Origin: DASXQK01 sp963757155
Lineage (GTDB): Bacteria; Pseudomonadota; Alphaproteobacteria; Dongiales; Dongiaceae
Direction of reading: 5' to 3'
NCBI GenBank assembly: GCA_963757155.1
Contig: CAVWQS010000037.1
Location: 191,051 to 255,050 of the forward strand
DNA: 64,000 nucleotides
In this document: piece after piece, positions 24,745-36,304 of the stretch
Layout of the letters: every line of letters starts with the position of its first letter
Position numbering within the stretch: position 1 is the stretch's first letter
The notes under the pieces: model-generated
Seen by the model: only the letters and a program-made list of their open reading frames with translations
The model's database searches: none
Told to the model about the DNA's origin: nothing
Made by a program: the position numbers and the translations under genes

Positions 24745-26856
24745 ATGCAGCGGCTGGGCGAGCTTCTTCGGCGGGGGATCGCCATCCTCGCCGACAATCT
24801 GGCCGGCGAGCGGGATCGCTGGGTCCTCTGGTTGCCGGTGGCGATGGGGGCCGGGGTGGCCCTCTATTTCGACCTCTCCGTCGAGCCGCCGCTCTGGCTG
24901 GGCCTCGCGGCCCTGGCCGCGGCCGCGCTGCTTCTCGTTCTGCTCTGGCGCCGGCCCGCCCTTCGCCTCCTCTGTCTCGGCTTTTTCGTGGCGGTGCTGG
25001 GCTTTGCCGCGGCGGAGCTGCGCACGGCCACCGTCGAGGCCCCCATGCTGGCCGAGAGGCTCAAGGGGGTGGAGGTGCGGGGGCGAGTGCGGGAGGTGGA
25101 ATTCCTTCCCACGGGCCGGCGCCTTCGCCTGGACGAGGTCACCATCGAGGGGGTCGCTGCGCCGCCCGCCCAGATCCGGCTCAAGCTCGCCCTCGACTAT
25201 CCGCTCCTCGTTCCCGGCGACCGCGTCCGCATGAGGGCGACGCTGGCCGCGCCCTCGCGGCCCGTGGCGCCGGGCTCCTATGATTTTCGCCGCGATCTGT
25301 TCTTCGACCGCGTCGGCGCCGTCGGCGTCGGCTATGGCCGCGTCGGGGTGACGCCGGCCGCCGGCGGGGAGGGCGCGCTGCTCCGGTCGGTCTGGCAGAG
25401 CTTCGCCGAACTCCGGGCGCTGATCGAGGGCCGGATCCTCGCCGCGATTCCCGATCGCGATATCGCCGGCGTCGCCGTCGCCTTCGTCACGGGAAGCCAA
25501 TCGGCGGTGCCCAAGGATGTGCTTCAGGCCATGCGGGATTCCGGCCTCGCCCATCTGCTCTCGGTCTCCGGCCTCCATGTCGGCCTCGTGGCCGGCATCC
25601 TCTTCTTCCTCTCCCGCGCGATGCTGGCGCTGATGCCGCCTATCGCGCTTCGCTACCCCATCAAGAAATGGGCCGCCGGCCTGGCGCTGGCCGGCGCCGT
25701 CTTCTACACGCTGCTCTCCGGCGCCAGCGTGCCGGTGGTGCGCGCCTGCCTGATGGCGGGCGTCGCGCTCTTCGCCATTATCTGTGACCGCCAGCCGATC
25801 TCCATGCGCCTCGTCGCCTGGGCGGCGGCCGTCGTGCTGCTGCTCTGGCCGGACAGCCTGATCGGGCCCAGCTTTCAGCTCTCCTTCGCCGCCATCATCG
25901 CCCTCATCGCGATGTGGGAGGAGATCGCCCCGGGCCGGCGGCCGCAATCATCTCCCTGGCGGCGCGGCCTCATCGGGACACGGGACATGGTCCTGACGAG
26001 CCTGATCGCCACCCTCGCCACCGCGGCCTTCGGCATCTATCACTTCAATCGATTCACGGGCTATGGGGTCGTCGCCAATATGCTGGCGATCCCCATCACC
26101 GGCTTCTGGGTGATGCCCTTTCTCATCCTGTCGCTGCTGCTGATGCCCTTCGGCCTGGAAAGCCTGGCCCTGATTCCGGCGGGCTGGGGCATCGAAGCCA
26201 TATTGTGGGCGGCACGGACCGTCGCCGGCTGGCCCGGCGCCGTCTCGGTGGTGCGCGCCATGCCGCCCTTGGGCATCGCTCTGGTGAGCCTGGGCGGGCT
26301 TTGGCTCTGCCTGTGGCGGCGGCGCTGGCGCTTCGCGGGCCTCGCCGCTATTGCCGCGGGATTTGCGGCGGTCCTCTTCACGCGGCCGCCGGATCTGCTG
26401 ATCGCCGAGGATGGCAGGCTGGTGGCGGTCACCGAGGCGGATGGATCGCTGCGGCTCTCCTCGCGGCGGACCGATCGCTTCGCCGGCCAGGAATGGCTGC
26501 GCCGCGCCGGCCAGGACAAATCCCTGACCTGGGCCGCCATCGCCAAGGATGATTCAAGGCTCGACTGCGCCGATGCGGATTGCCGCTATCGCGTCGATGG
26601 CCGGGAGGTCGCCATCGTGAAGACCCCCGCCGGCTTTGCCGAGGCCTGCGCGGCCTCCGATTTCGTCGTCTCGCTGCTGCCAGCACCAGGCGCCTGCCGG
26701 GCGCCGATGATCGACCCGGCAAGCCTGGCGCGCGACGGCGCTTATGCGGTCTGGCTGGAGCCCGGCGGCATCCGCCTGCTTTCCGTCCATGACGGGCAGG
26801 GCGACCGGCCGTGGACGCCGGCGAGCGAGGAGGCTTCGCCGGAGACCGATCAATAG
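24745..26856 (+). CDS. comEC: ComEC/Rec2-family DNA-uptake channel protein
   Basis: Polytopic inner-membrane protein for passage of single-stranded DNA during transformation. The frame opens at 24619, but MQRLGELLRRGIAILADN at 24745 begins the part conserved in the family. Order: two N-terminal membrane helices (residues ~25-85), an OB-like domain (GVEVRGRVREVEFLPTGRRL), then the competence domain with SGLAHLLSVSGLHVGLVAG and about eight membrane segments. The C-terminal ~140 residues take the place of the beta-lactamase-like domain but show no HxHxDH metal motif, as in many alphaproteobacterial members. Its stop is 7 bases from the convergent lexA stop. Whether the organism is competent cannot be judged here. 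Confidence 0.93.
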   Translation: MQRLGELLRRGIAILADNLAGERDRWVLWLPVAMGAGVALYFDLSVEPPLWLGLAALAAAALLLVLLWRRPALRLLCLGFFVAVLGFAAAELRTATVEAPMLAERLKGVEVRGRVREVEFLPTGRRLRLDEVTIEGVAAPPAQIRLKLALDYPLLVPGDRVRMRATLAAPSRPVAPGSYDFRRDLFFDRVGAVGVGYGRVGVTPAAGGEGALLRSVWQSFAELRALIEGRILAAIPDRDIAGVAVAFVTGSQSAVPKDVLQAMRDSGLAHLLSVSGLHVGLVAGILFFLSRAMLALMPPIALRYPIKKWAAGLALAGAVFYTLLSGASVPVVRACLMAGVALFAIICDRQPISMRLVAWAAAVVLLLWPDSLIGPSFQLSFAAIIALIAMWEEIAPGRRPQSSPWRRGLIGTRDMVLTSLIATLATAAFGIYHFNRFTGYGVVANMLAIPITGFWVMPFLILSLLLMPFGLESLALIPAGWGIEAILWAARTVAGWPGAVSVVRAMPPLGIALVSLGGLWLCLWRRRWRFAGLAAIAAGFAAVLFTRPPDLLIAEDGRLVAVTEADGSLRLSSRRTDRFAGQEWLRRAGQDKSLTWAAIAKDDSRLDCADADCRYRVDGREVAIVKTPAGFAEACAASDFVVSLLPAPGACRAPMIDPASLARDGAYAVWLEPGGIRLLSVHDGQGDRPWTPASEEASPETDQ

Positions 26857-26863
26857 GCCCGCG

Positions 26864-27586
26864 TCAGTAGCGGCGTATCAGCCCCGCGAGGCGGCCCTGC
26901 AGCTTGACCCGATCGGGGCCGAAGATGCGCGTCTCATAGGCGGGGTTGGCCGGCTCGAGGGCGATCGAATCGCCTTTGCGGCGCAGACGCTTCAACGTCA
27001 CCTCGGCATTGTCGATCAAGGCGACGACGATGGTGCCGTTCTCGGCAACCTCGCAGCGCTCGATGACCACGGTGTCGCCATCGAGGATGCCCGCGTTGAT
27101 CATCGAATCGCCGTCCACTTCGAGGGCGTAGTGCTCGCCGCGGCTCAGCAGGCTCGCCGGAACATCGACGCTCTGGCTGTTGTCGCGCAGCGCCTCGATG
27201 GGCGTGCCGGCTGCGATCCGGCCATAGAGCGGAAGCTGGAGGGTTTCCGCCGGCTCGGCCACGGAGGCGCCCGGCAGCGCGCCGCCGAAATCGCCGCGGA
27301 TCACCGTCGGTGCGAAGCCGGGACGCGACGCTGCCTCTTTCGCAGCCGCCTGCGCGGGGTTCGGGGCCATGTTCTCGGGCAAGCGCGCGACCTCGAGGGC
27401 GCGGGCGCGATGGGCGAGGCGACGGATGAAGCCGCGCTCCTCGAGACCGGTGATCAGACGATGCACGCCGGATTTCGATTTGAGACCGAGGGATTCCTTC
27501 ATCTCGTCGAAGGAGGGACAGATCCCGGTCTCGCCCAGGCGCTTGTTGATGAAGAGCAGCAGCTCATGTTGCTTCTTGGTCAGCAT
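26864..27586 (-). CDS. lexA: LexA repressor of the SOS response
   Basis: 240 residues. The N-terminal winged helix (MLTKKQHELLLFINKRL ... PSFDEMKESLGLKSKSGVHRL) binds DNA. The self-cleavage site is Ala-Gly in YGRIAAGTPIEA. The protease dyad is the serine in VDGDSMINAGILDGD and the lysine in VTLKRLRRKG. It is autoregulated in the family, and a direct-repeat operator lies about 70-95 bases upstream (27656-27681). Confidence 0.97.
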   Translation of the reverse strand: MLTKKQHELLLFINKRLGETGICPSFDEMKESLGLKSKSGVHRLITGLEERGFIRRLAHRARALEVARLPENMAPNPAQAAAKEAASRPGFAPTVIRGDFGGALPGASVAEPAETLQLPLYGRIAAGTPIEALRDNSQSVDVPASLLSRGEHYALEVDGDSMINAGILDGDTVVIERCEVAENGTIVVALIDNAEVTLKRLRRKGDSIALEPANPAYETRIFGPDRVKLQGRLAGLIRRY

Positions 27587-27655
27587 CGTCTCGGTCTCCC
27601 TTTATCCCGCCCGGTGGTCCGAAGGGCACCCACCAGGAATGGAACAAAACCCAAA

Positions 27656-27681
27656 CTTCGACACATGTTCTAGTTTGGTTC
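27656..27681. promoter_or_regulatory. LexA operator, tandem GTTC-N7-GTTC boxes
   Basis: On the plus strand GTTC (27667-27670), seven bases, then GTTC (27678-27681) gives a perfect alphaproteobacterial LexA box. A further half-site CTTC at 27656-27659 keeps the same seven-base spacing, so three half-sites are in phase. It sits upstream of lexA and just beyond the stop of the isomerase-like gene. Confidence 0.85.
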
Positions 27682-27702
27682 CGGGCAGTCGTCAAGGGAG
27701 GG

Positions 27703-28488
27703 TTAAGCGGAGGAACCCGCTTTCGGCCGCAGATAGGAGCGGGCCCAGCCGAGGCCGGCGGCGTCGCGCCCAACGGCTTGTACTCGCAGCCGACCCAGCC
27801 GCGATAGCCAAGGTTATCTATCAAATCAAATAGATAGGGGTAGTTGATCTCACCGACATCAGGTTCGTGCCGGCCGGGATTGCCGGCGATCTGGATATGC
27901 CGGACGAGGGGCAGATGGGTCTCGATCTGCCGCGCCAGATCGCCGCGCATGATCTGGCAGTGATAGAGGTCGAGCTGCAAATGGAGATTCGGGTGGGCGA
28001 CTCGCTCGATGATCCGATGCGCCTGGTCCGGCAGGGTCAGGAAATAGCCGGGCATGTCGATCACATTGATCGGCTCGATGAGAAGCGCGATGCCGAGCGG
28101 TGTCAGCCGCTCCGCCGCCCAGGCCAGATTCTCGGCGAAGACATCCTCCTTCGCGGTGGGGCCGACGCCGGCCATGGCATGGAGCTGGCGGCAGCCATTG
28201 GCCTCGGCATAGCGGATGGCCGTGGCGAGGGCGGCGCGGAAATCATCCCGGCGTCCTGCCAGCGCACCCAGGCCGCGCTCGCCGGCATTCCAATCGCCCG
28301 GCGGCAGGTTCATCAGCACCACCTCCACCCCGGCGCTCTTCGCCGCCGCCGCCACCTGCTCGGCGCGGATGCTCATAGGCGAAGGCGAACTCGACCGCGG
28401 TGAAGCCCGCGTCCGCGGCCGCCTGGAAGCGCTCGAGGAACGCCACCTCCGGGAACATGAAAGAAAGATTGGACGTGAACTTCGGCAT
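27703..28488 (-). CDS. hyi: Hydroxypyruvate isomerase-like TIM-barrel protein (two frameshifts)
   Basis: Begins MPKFTSNLSFMFPEVAFLERF at 28488, the conserved start of the hydroxypyruvate/2-oxo-tetronate isomerase family (xylose isomerase-like barrel). Metal and substrate residues are in LLIEPINVIDMPGYFL, LQLDLYHCQIMRGD, IQIAGNPGRHEPDVGEINY and WVGCEYKP. Two shifts break the frame. One lies near 28375 (FAFAYEHP then RAEQVAAAAKSAGV in another phase). The other lies near 27780, where GGGC-CGCGAC seems to have lost a C; restoring it gives LGRDAAGLGWARSYLRPKAGSSA and a stop at 27703. Apart from these the sequence is fully conserved, so sequencing error is likelier than decay. In the family it interconverts hydroxypyruvate and tartronate semialdehyde. 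Confidence 0.85.
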
Positions 28489-28505
28489 GAAGCTGGGGCC
28501 TCAAA

Positions 28506-28545
28506 AGAGAAGGGGCGGGGACCGGCGACGCCGATCCCCGCCCCT
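28506..28545 (-). terminator. Rho-independent terminator after coxM
   Basis: An 11-base perfect stem, AGGGGCGGGGA with TCCCCGCCCCT (28511-28545), is followed on the minus strand by TTCTCTTTTGAG. It separates the cox operon from the isomerase-like gene. Confidence 0.8.
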
Positions 28546-28558
28546 AAGATAGAGGCAG

Positions 28559-29353
28559 CTACTTCGCGGCGGCAACAGCGCGGCCGGCCATCACGCCCAC
28601 GAGATGGGCGCGATAGGCGGCATTGCCATGCATGTCGCTGTTGAGCCCCTTGGGGTCCGTGGTCACGCCCTTGAGCGCAGCGGCGGAGAAATTTCCCGCC
28701 AGGGCCTTTTCCATCTCCTTGTGCCGGAACACCACCGGCCCGGCGCCTGTCACCGCGACCCGCACGCCGCCGCCGGTCTTGGCCACCATCACCCCCACCA
28801 TGGCGTAGCGCGAGGCCGGGTTGGGGAATTTGGCGTAGCCCGCCTTCTCCGGCTTCGGGAAGCTGACGGCGGTGACGATCTCGCCGTCCTCCAGCGCCGT
28901 CTCGAACATGCCTTTGAAGAAATCATCGGCCTTGATCTTGCGCTTGTTGGTCTGAACCGTCGCATCGAGGCCCACCAGGGCGGCCGGATAATCGGCAGCC
29001 GGATCGTTGTTGCAGATCGATCCCCCGATGGTGCCGCGGTTGCGGACCTGAGGGTCGCCGATCAGCTCCGCCAGCACGGCCAAGGCGGGAATCGCCTTCT
29101 GCACCTCGGCGGAATGGGCGACCTCGCCATGGGTCGTCATCGCGCCGATGGTCACACCCGTGCCGTCGACCTTGATGCCTTTGAGCTCGGCGATGGCCGC
29201 GAGGTCGATCAGGTCGGCCGGATTGGCCAGGCGCTGCTTCAGGGTCGGCACCAGGGTCATGCCGCCTGCGATCAGCTTGCTGTCCGAGGATCCGGCCAGC
29301 GCCTTGACGGCGTCGGCCAGGCTGGCCGGGCGGTGATAAGTGAAATCGTACAT
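28559..29353 (-). CDS. coxM: Molybdenum hydroxylase FAD subunit (CoxM-like)
   Basis: 264 residues, medium subunit of the xanthine dehydrogenase/CO dehydrogenase family, passing electrons from the iron-sulphur subunit to FAD. FAD-binding signatures: KLIAGGMTLVPTLKQR (residues ~27-42) and RNRGTIGGSICNNDPAADYP (~102-121). The C-terminal CO_deh_flav_C domain is present. It lies 11 bases after coxL as the last gene of a coxS-L-M order. Confidence 0.93.
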   Translation of the reverse strand: MYDFTYHRPASLADAVKALAGSSDSKLIAGGMTLVPTLKQRLANPADLIDLAAIAELKGIKVDGTGVTIGAMTTHGEVAHSAEVQKAIPALAVLAELIGDPQVRNRGTIGGSICNNDPAADYPAALVGLDATVQTNKRKIKADDFFKGMFETALEDGEIVTAVSFPKPEKAGYAKFPNPASRYAMVGVMVAKTGGGVRVAVTGAGPVVFRHKEMEKALAGNFSAAALKGVTTDPKGLNSDMHGNAAYRAHLVGVMAGRAVAAAK

Positions 29354-29364
29354 CGCATCCTCCC

Positions 29365-31750
<2,386 letters not shown>

Positions 31751-31753
31751 CGG

Positions 31754-32221
31754 TCAGCTCCTCATCGCGCGTGCGCCGGCCTGCACGGCCTTGACGATGT
31801 TGTGATAGCCGGTACAGCGGCAGATATTGCCTTCCAGCCACTCGCGCACATCCTGCTCGCTGGGATCGCCGTTACGGCTGGCGAGATCCACGGCGCTCAT
31901 GACCATGCCCGGGGTGCAGAAGCCGCATTGCAGCCCGTGATGCTCGCGGAAGGCGGCCTGCATCGGATGCAGCTCGCCATTGCCGGCCAACCCTTCGATG
32001 GTGGTCACCTTGGCGCCATTGGCCTGAACCGCCAGCAGGGTGCAGGATTTGACCGACTTGCCGTCGACATGGACGACGCAGGCGCCGCATTGGCTGGTGT
32101 CGCAGCCGACATGGGTGCCGGTGAGGCCGAGCTGCTCGCGCAGAAACTGCACCAGCAGCGTTCGGCCCTCGACAGTACCGGTGGCGGCCTTGCCGTTCAC
32201 CGTCATGGATACAGCAGGCAT
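31754..32221 (-). CDS. coxS: Molybdenum hydroxylase [2Fe-2S] subunit (CoxS-like)
   Basis: 155 residues. The plant-type ferredoxin domain has GCDTSQCGACVVHVDGKSVKSC (cluster II), and the helical domain has CGFCTPGM and CRCTGY (cluster I). It carries electrons from the molybdenum site to FAD. First of three tightly packed genes; its stop is followed after 3 bases by the coxL start. Confidence 0.95.
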   Translation of the reverse strand: MPAVSMTVNGKAATGTVEGRTLLVQFLREQLGLTGTHVGCDTSQCGACVVHVDGKSVKSCTLLAVQANGAKVTTIEGLAGNGELHPMQAAFREHHGLQCGFCTPGMVMSAVDLASRNGDPSEQDVREWLEGNICRCTGYHNIVKAVQAGARAMRS

Positions 32222-32355
32222 TCCGATCCTCCCCTCTGCTTGGGGCGCCGCAGACGGGCCCCATTTCCTAAGCGTGATCTCAAAAGGCTAGCGTTCGGCG
32301 GCGGCCGTTTCAACCGCGATCCTGTAGAAAGCACCGAAGCTCTTGTCGCGCGCGC

Positions 32356-32991
32356 CTATCGGCCGAAGTAGAGCAGCAAAACGATGGCGATGACAATGAG
32401 TCCGCCAACCCAGACCCAAGGCCGAAGGCCCCGGGAGGGCGCGACAGCGTCGGCCGTCACGGGCCGGCTTGGCGCCGGGCTTGCGGCGGGCGTGGCGTCG
32501 GCCGGCGCCGCCGTCCCCGCTTCCCCCGACGCCGGGGCGCCGGCCGGGAGGGAGCCGACGACATTGCTGGCGAAGCTGGAGAAGAACTCTCCGGCCATCT
32601 TGTTGGCGGCGCCGTCGATCAGCCGGGCGCCGATCTGGGCCAGCTTGCCGCCGATCGCGGCATGGACGACATACTTCAGCAGCGTTCCGTCGCCCTCGGG
32701 CTCGAGATGCACCTCGGCACTTCCCTTGGCAAAGCCGGCGGCACCCCCCTGGCCCTCGCCGGTGATCTTGTAGCCGTTGGGCGGGTCGAGGTCGCTCAGC
32801 GTCACCTTGCCGGTGAAGCGCGCCTTCACCGGCCCGACCTTGGCCGTCACCTTGGCGGTGAATTCGGTGTCGGAGGTCTTTTCCAGCTCCTCGCAGCCGG
32901 CGATCGAGCGCTTCAGGATGTCCGGATCATTGAGCGCCTTCCACACCGTGTCGCGCGGGGCAGGGATGTGGAATTCGCCTGTCATGTCCAT
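32356..32991 (-). CDS. coxG: CoxG-like SRPBCC protein with C-terminal membrane anchor
   Basis: 211 residues. Residues 1-145 form a CoxG-type START/SRPBCC fold (MDMTGEFHIPAPRDTVWKALNDP; GEGQGGAAGFAKGSAEVHL). A Pro/Ala-rich linker follows, then a single C-terminal membrane helix (WVWVGGLIVIAIVLLLYF). In the family CoxG helps recruit the enzyme to the cytoplasmic membrane. It lies 135 bases upstream of coxS in the same direction. Confidence 0.9.
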   Translation of the reverse strand: MDMTGEFHIPAPRDTVWKALNDPDILKRSIAGCEELEKTSDTEFTAKVTAKVGPVKARFTGKVTLSDLDPPNGYKITGEGQGGAAGFAKGSAEVHLEPEGDGTLLKYVVHAAIGGKLAQIGARLIDGAANKMAGEFFSSFASNVVGSLPAGAPASGEAGTAAPADATPAASPAPSRPVTADAVAPSRGLRPWVWVGGLIVIAIVLLLYFGR

Positions 32992-33078
32992 GGGTCGGGT
33001 CCTTTCGTCCGGAAGACGGGTCTTGCGAGGCGCGCAGTATCACCCGATTGCCGATCGGGGGAAAGCAGCGCCCGGCCG

Positions 33079-34413
33079 TTAGATGAGATAGCGCAGCAGC
33101 AGGTAGGCCATGGCGATCAGGATGCTGAGGATCATCATGGGAAAGGCGAATTTCAAGAAGGTGAGGAAGCCGAAAGCGATGCCGTTGCGCTCGGCGATGC
33201 CCGCCACCGTCAGATTGGCGCTGGCCCCGATCAGCGTGCCATTGCCCCCGAGGCAGGCGCCGAGCGAAAGCGCCCACCAGACGGGGCGCAAGGCCTCCTC
33301 GCCGCCCAGGCTGGGCGCCATGCCCTTGATGACGGGGATCATGGTGGCGACAAAGGGGATGTTGTCGATGAGGGCCGAGAGAAAGGCCGAGGCCCAGAGG
33401 ACGAGCAGGGTGGCGGCCGTGAGGTTGCTTCCCGTCGTCCGCAAGATGACGCCCGCGAACCACTCGAGCACCCCGGCCCGGGCCACGCCCGCCACGATGA
33501 CGAACAGGCCGACGAAGAAGAAGATCGTGATCCATTCCACCTCGGCGAAGCTGGCATGCACCCGGCGCGACTGCTCCGAGGGCTGAAGGCGCCAATTGTC
33601 GAGCATCAGCAGCAGGGCGGCACCGATAATGGCCGTGGCGCCGGGCTTCAGCCCCAGCTTCTCGCCGAAGGCGAAGCCGAGGAGCACCAGGGCCAGCACG
33701 GCCAGGCTCTTGCACAGAAGCGGCCTGTCGGTAATGGCATCGGCGGGACGGAAGGCCAGCACGCGGGCTCGGGCCTCCGGCTCGATCCGGAGGCGCCGCC
33801 CCCAGAGAAGATGGCCGGTGGCCATCTGGACGGCGAGCACGACGAGGACGACCGGGGTCAGATGGATGATGAAGGCATTGAAGGAGAGGCCGGTTGCCGA
33901 GCCGATCAGGATGTTCGGCGGATCGCCGATCAGGGTCGCCGTCCCGCCGATATTGGAGCCCAGCACCTCGCTGAAGAGGAAAGGGAAGGCCGGCAGCTTC
34001 AGCTCATTGGTGATGACGAGGGTGACCGGCGCGATCAGCAGTACGGTCGTCACATTGTCCAATGCGGCGGACAGCACGGCGGTGACCAGCGTCAGCAAGG
34101 CCAGCAGATATCCCGGATGCCCGCGCGCCGCCTTGGCCGACCAGAACGCCAGATATTGGAACATGCCGGAGGGACGAGCGATGGCGACCAGCAGCATCAT
34201 GCCGATCAGCAGAGCCAAGGTATTGAAGTCCTGCCCGGCAACGGCTGCGTCCTGGTCCAATATCCCGGTCAGCAGCATCAGCGCGGCGCCGACCAAAGCG
34301 ACGATCGCGCGATTGAGCCGATCCAAGGTCAGGACGGCGTAGGTCGCCAGCAGGAGGGCCAGGGACAGCCAGAAGGGATCGAGGCCGAAGACGGCGGCCG
34401 GTGCAGCGCTCAT
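33079..34413 (-). CDS. SLC13 / ArsB-NhaD superfamily ion transporter
   Basis: Integral membrane protein with about 11-12 hydrophobic segments. The frame opens at 34467, but MSAAPAAVFGLDPFW at 34413 is the more natural start (444 residues). The two inverted halves carry the family signatures LDNVTTVLLIAPVTLVITNEL with IGGTATLIGDPPNI, and LIDNIPFVATMIPVI with LGGNGTLIGASANLTVAGIAE. These match the ArsB/NhaD/P-protein (OCA2-like) branch; the transported ion (sodium/proton, arsenite or a dicarboxylate) cannot be assigned. No arsR or arsC is adjacent, which argues against an arsenite operon. Confidence 0.85.
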   Translation of the reverse strand: MSAAPAAVFGLDPFWLSLALLLATYAVLTLDRLNRAIVALVGAALMLLTGILDQDAAVAGQDFNTLALLIGMMLLVAIARPSGMFQYLAFWSAKAARGHPGYLLALLTLVTAVLSAALDNVTTVLLIAPVTLVITNELKLPAFPFLFSEVLGSNIGGTATLIGDPPNILIGSATGLSFNAFIIHLTPVVLVVLAVQMATGHLLWGRRLRIEPEARARVLAFRPADAITDRPLLCKSLAVLALVLLGFAFGEKLGLKPGATAIIGAALLLMLDNWRLQPSEQSRRVHASFAEVEWITIFFFVGLFVIVAGVARAGVLEWFAGVILRTTGSNLTAATLLVLWASAFLSALIDNIPFVATMIPVIKGMAPSLGGEEALRPVWWALSLGACLGGNGTLIGASANLTVAGIAERNGIAFGFLTFLKFAFPMMILSILIAMAYLLLRYLI

Positions 34414-34544
34414 TTCCCGCGGCTTTCCCCGAAGATGGACGGCGCAGCCTTTTCGTCCCGGCGGCACTTGTCAACCTCGCTCGTCCCAAAAGATGGACGA
34501 AGGTTCGGTTTACCGGCGCGGTCGGGGAGGCTAGGCTCTGCGCC

Positions 34545-34985
34545 ATGTTGCGCTGGATTCTTCTGAGCCTCTTCGCCCTGGTCGGCCTGGCACAAGCCGC
34601 CGAGACCAGCACCCTCACCATCGATAGCGCCCAGGGGCTGCAAAGCTTCAAGGTCGAGCTCGCCACCACGCCGGCGCAGATGGAGCTCGGCCTCATGTAC
34701 CGCCAAAATCTTCCGGCGGATGCAGGCATGCTGTTCGTCTATCCCAGCGAGCAGTCGGTCGCCTTCTGGATGAAGAACACGCTGATCCCCCTGGACATGC
34801 TGTTCATCGGCGCCGACGGGCATATCCGCCGGATCGTCGAGCGCACGATCCCGCTGTCCACAAACCCCATCCCCTCCGGCGATCCGGTCAGGGCCGTGCT
34901 GGAGATCAACGGCGGGGCGGCGGAGCGGCTGGGCATCCACGCCGGCGATATGGTCCACAGCCCGTCGCTGGGGACCGGAGGCTAA
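34545..34985 (+). CDS. DUF192 secreted protein
   Basis: 146 residues. MLRWILLSLFALVGLAQAAE is a Sec signal peptide; the longer open frame from 34401 overlaps the divergent transporter start and is not needed. The DUF192 domain follows (ELATTPAQMELGLMYRQNL; GMLFVYPSEQSVAFWMKNTLIPLDMLFI). Function of the family is unknown; members are periplasmic or secreted. Stop lies 6 bases from the convergent methyltransferase gene. Confidence 0.9.
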   Translation: MLRWILLSLFALVGLAQAAETSTLTIDSAQGLQSFKVELATTPAQMELGLMYRQNLPADAGMLFVYPSEQSVAFWMKNTLIPLDMLFIGADGHIRRIVERTIPLSTNPIPSGDPVRAVLEINGGAAERLGIHAGDMVHSPSLGTGG

Positions 34986-34991
34986 GAGCCG

Positions 34992-35654
34992 TCAGCGCTT
35001 CCGGGCGAGGGTCAGGCCGTCGCCCAACGGCAGCAGGCTGAGGCTCACCCGCTCATCGGCCGCCACCTTGTCATTGAGGGCCCGGATCGCCGTCGTATCC
35101 GCATCGTTCTTCTCGGGATCGGCGACATCGCCGCCCCAGAGCACGTTGTCGATGGCCAGCAGGCCGCCCTGGCGCAGCAGCTTCAGGCAGCGCTCATAAT
35201 ATTGCAGGTAGTTCGGCTTATCGGCATCGATGAAGGCGAAATCGAAGCTGCCGGCGCCGCCCGCGGCCAGCAGCCCGTCGAGGGTCGCTACGGCCGGCCC
35301 CAGCTTCAGCTCGATCTTGCCGGCGACCCCGGCCTTGGCCCAGAAGCGCTTGGCGATGTTGGTGTATTCCTCGCTGACGTCGCAGGCGATGAGGCGCCCG
35401 TCCGCCGGCATGGCGAGGGCGACCGAGAGCGAGCTGTAGCCGGTGAAGGTCCCGACCTCGATGGCGCGCTTGGCGCCGGTCAGCTCCACCAGGAGGCCCA
35501 TGAACTGCCCCTGCTCGGGGCCGATCTGCATCATCGCCATGGGAAGCTTGGCGGTCTCCGCCCGGAGCTCTTTCAGGATCGCCGGCTCGCGGACCGAATG
35601 AGACAAGACATAGTCATAGAGCCTGCCATCCAGGCTCAACGTTCGTGGTGCCAC
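34992..35654 (-). CDS. SAM-dependent O-methyltransferase (CCoAOMT family)
   Basis: 220 residues, starting at GTG (35654). The SAM site is AIEVGTFTGYSSLSVALAM, the acidic residue for ribose is in LIACDVSEEY, and the metal and active-site aspartates are in FDFAFIDADKPNYLQYYE and LAIDNVLWGGDV. It transfers methyl groups to catechol-like hydroxyls in characterised members; the substrate here is unknown. Confidence 0.92.
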   Translation of the reverse strand: MAPRTLSLDGRLYDYVLSHSVREPAILKELRAETAKLPMAMMQIGPEQGQFMGLLVELTGAKRAIEVGTFTGYSSLSVALAMPADGRLIACDVSEEYTNIAKRFWAKAGVAGKIELKLGPAVATLDGLLAAGGAGSFDFAFIDADKPNYLQYYERCLKLLRQGGLLAIDNVLWGGDVADPEKNDADTTAIRALNDKVAADERVSLSLLPLGDGLTLARKR

Positions 35655-35660
35655 TGTCAG

Positions 35661-35891
35661 CTAATCCTCGGTTATCCGGGCGTATTGCCCGTCATGCTCC
35701 AGGACGGATCGCGAGACGGTCTTGCGCCGGGTCGGATCCGAGACGAAGAAGATTCCGGCATAGGACATGCCGTCGGTGCCGGTGAACAGCGAATAGACCT
35801 CCCAGATGAGATTCGGGGTATCGCGCCGGCAATAGCGCGCGCCCACCGAGATCTCAGCTGCGCGACGACGGCGACGAAGGACTGAGAACAT
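35661..35891 (-). CDS. Small conserved-looking hypothetical protein
   Basis: 76 residues, ending 6 bases before the methyltransferase start on the same strand, so probably co-transcribed. The N-terminus is arginine-rich; the rest (IWEVYSLFTGTDGMSYAGIFFVSDPTRRKTVSRSVL) is compact and hydrophilic. I do not recognise a named family. The true start may be internal. Confidence 0.55.
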   Translation of the reverse strand: MFSVLRRRRRAAEISVGARYCRRDTPNLIWEVYSLFTGTDGMSYAGIFFVSDPTRRKTVSRSVLEHDGQYARITED

Positions 35892-36304
35892 GGCGAGCCC
35901 ACTGATCTATACAATTCATTAATACCACAGATAGGCCGGGGCCGCGAATGTCCAGCTAATTCTTCCGGGGCGGTCGCCGCCAAGCGCATCCTGCGCAGCT
36001 CGATCGCTTCGCCCGGATCTCATGGCGAAGACATTGCAGCCCCGAGCGCCGGCGAGGCGTGCGACCGAAGTACCGATCGGAGCCTGCCTGACATGGCTTC
36101 AATCGCCCGAATTGATCGCCGGAAGATGACGATTTCGCGAAATCCACAGCGTCGATTTATTTTGCGATGCCGGCGCAATTACCGATTGAGCTTTTTTTCG
36201 GCTGCTGTGACACTGAGCATGGCCCAGATGAAATTTGGGGAAAATCTGCACGCCAGCCGACTGCAGCCTAGGGGATGGTCGGCGACAACGGGGGAATATT
36301 CACA
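35892..36304. other. Gene-free region upstream of the porin gene
   Basis: About 410 bases between the divergent small gene and the porin. AT-rich patches (35905-35935 and 36160-36200) are compatible with promoters in both directions. No credible ORF is seen. Confidence 0.45.
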
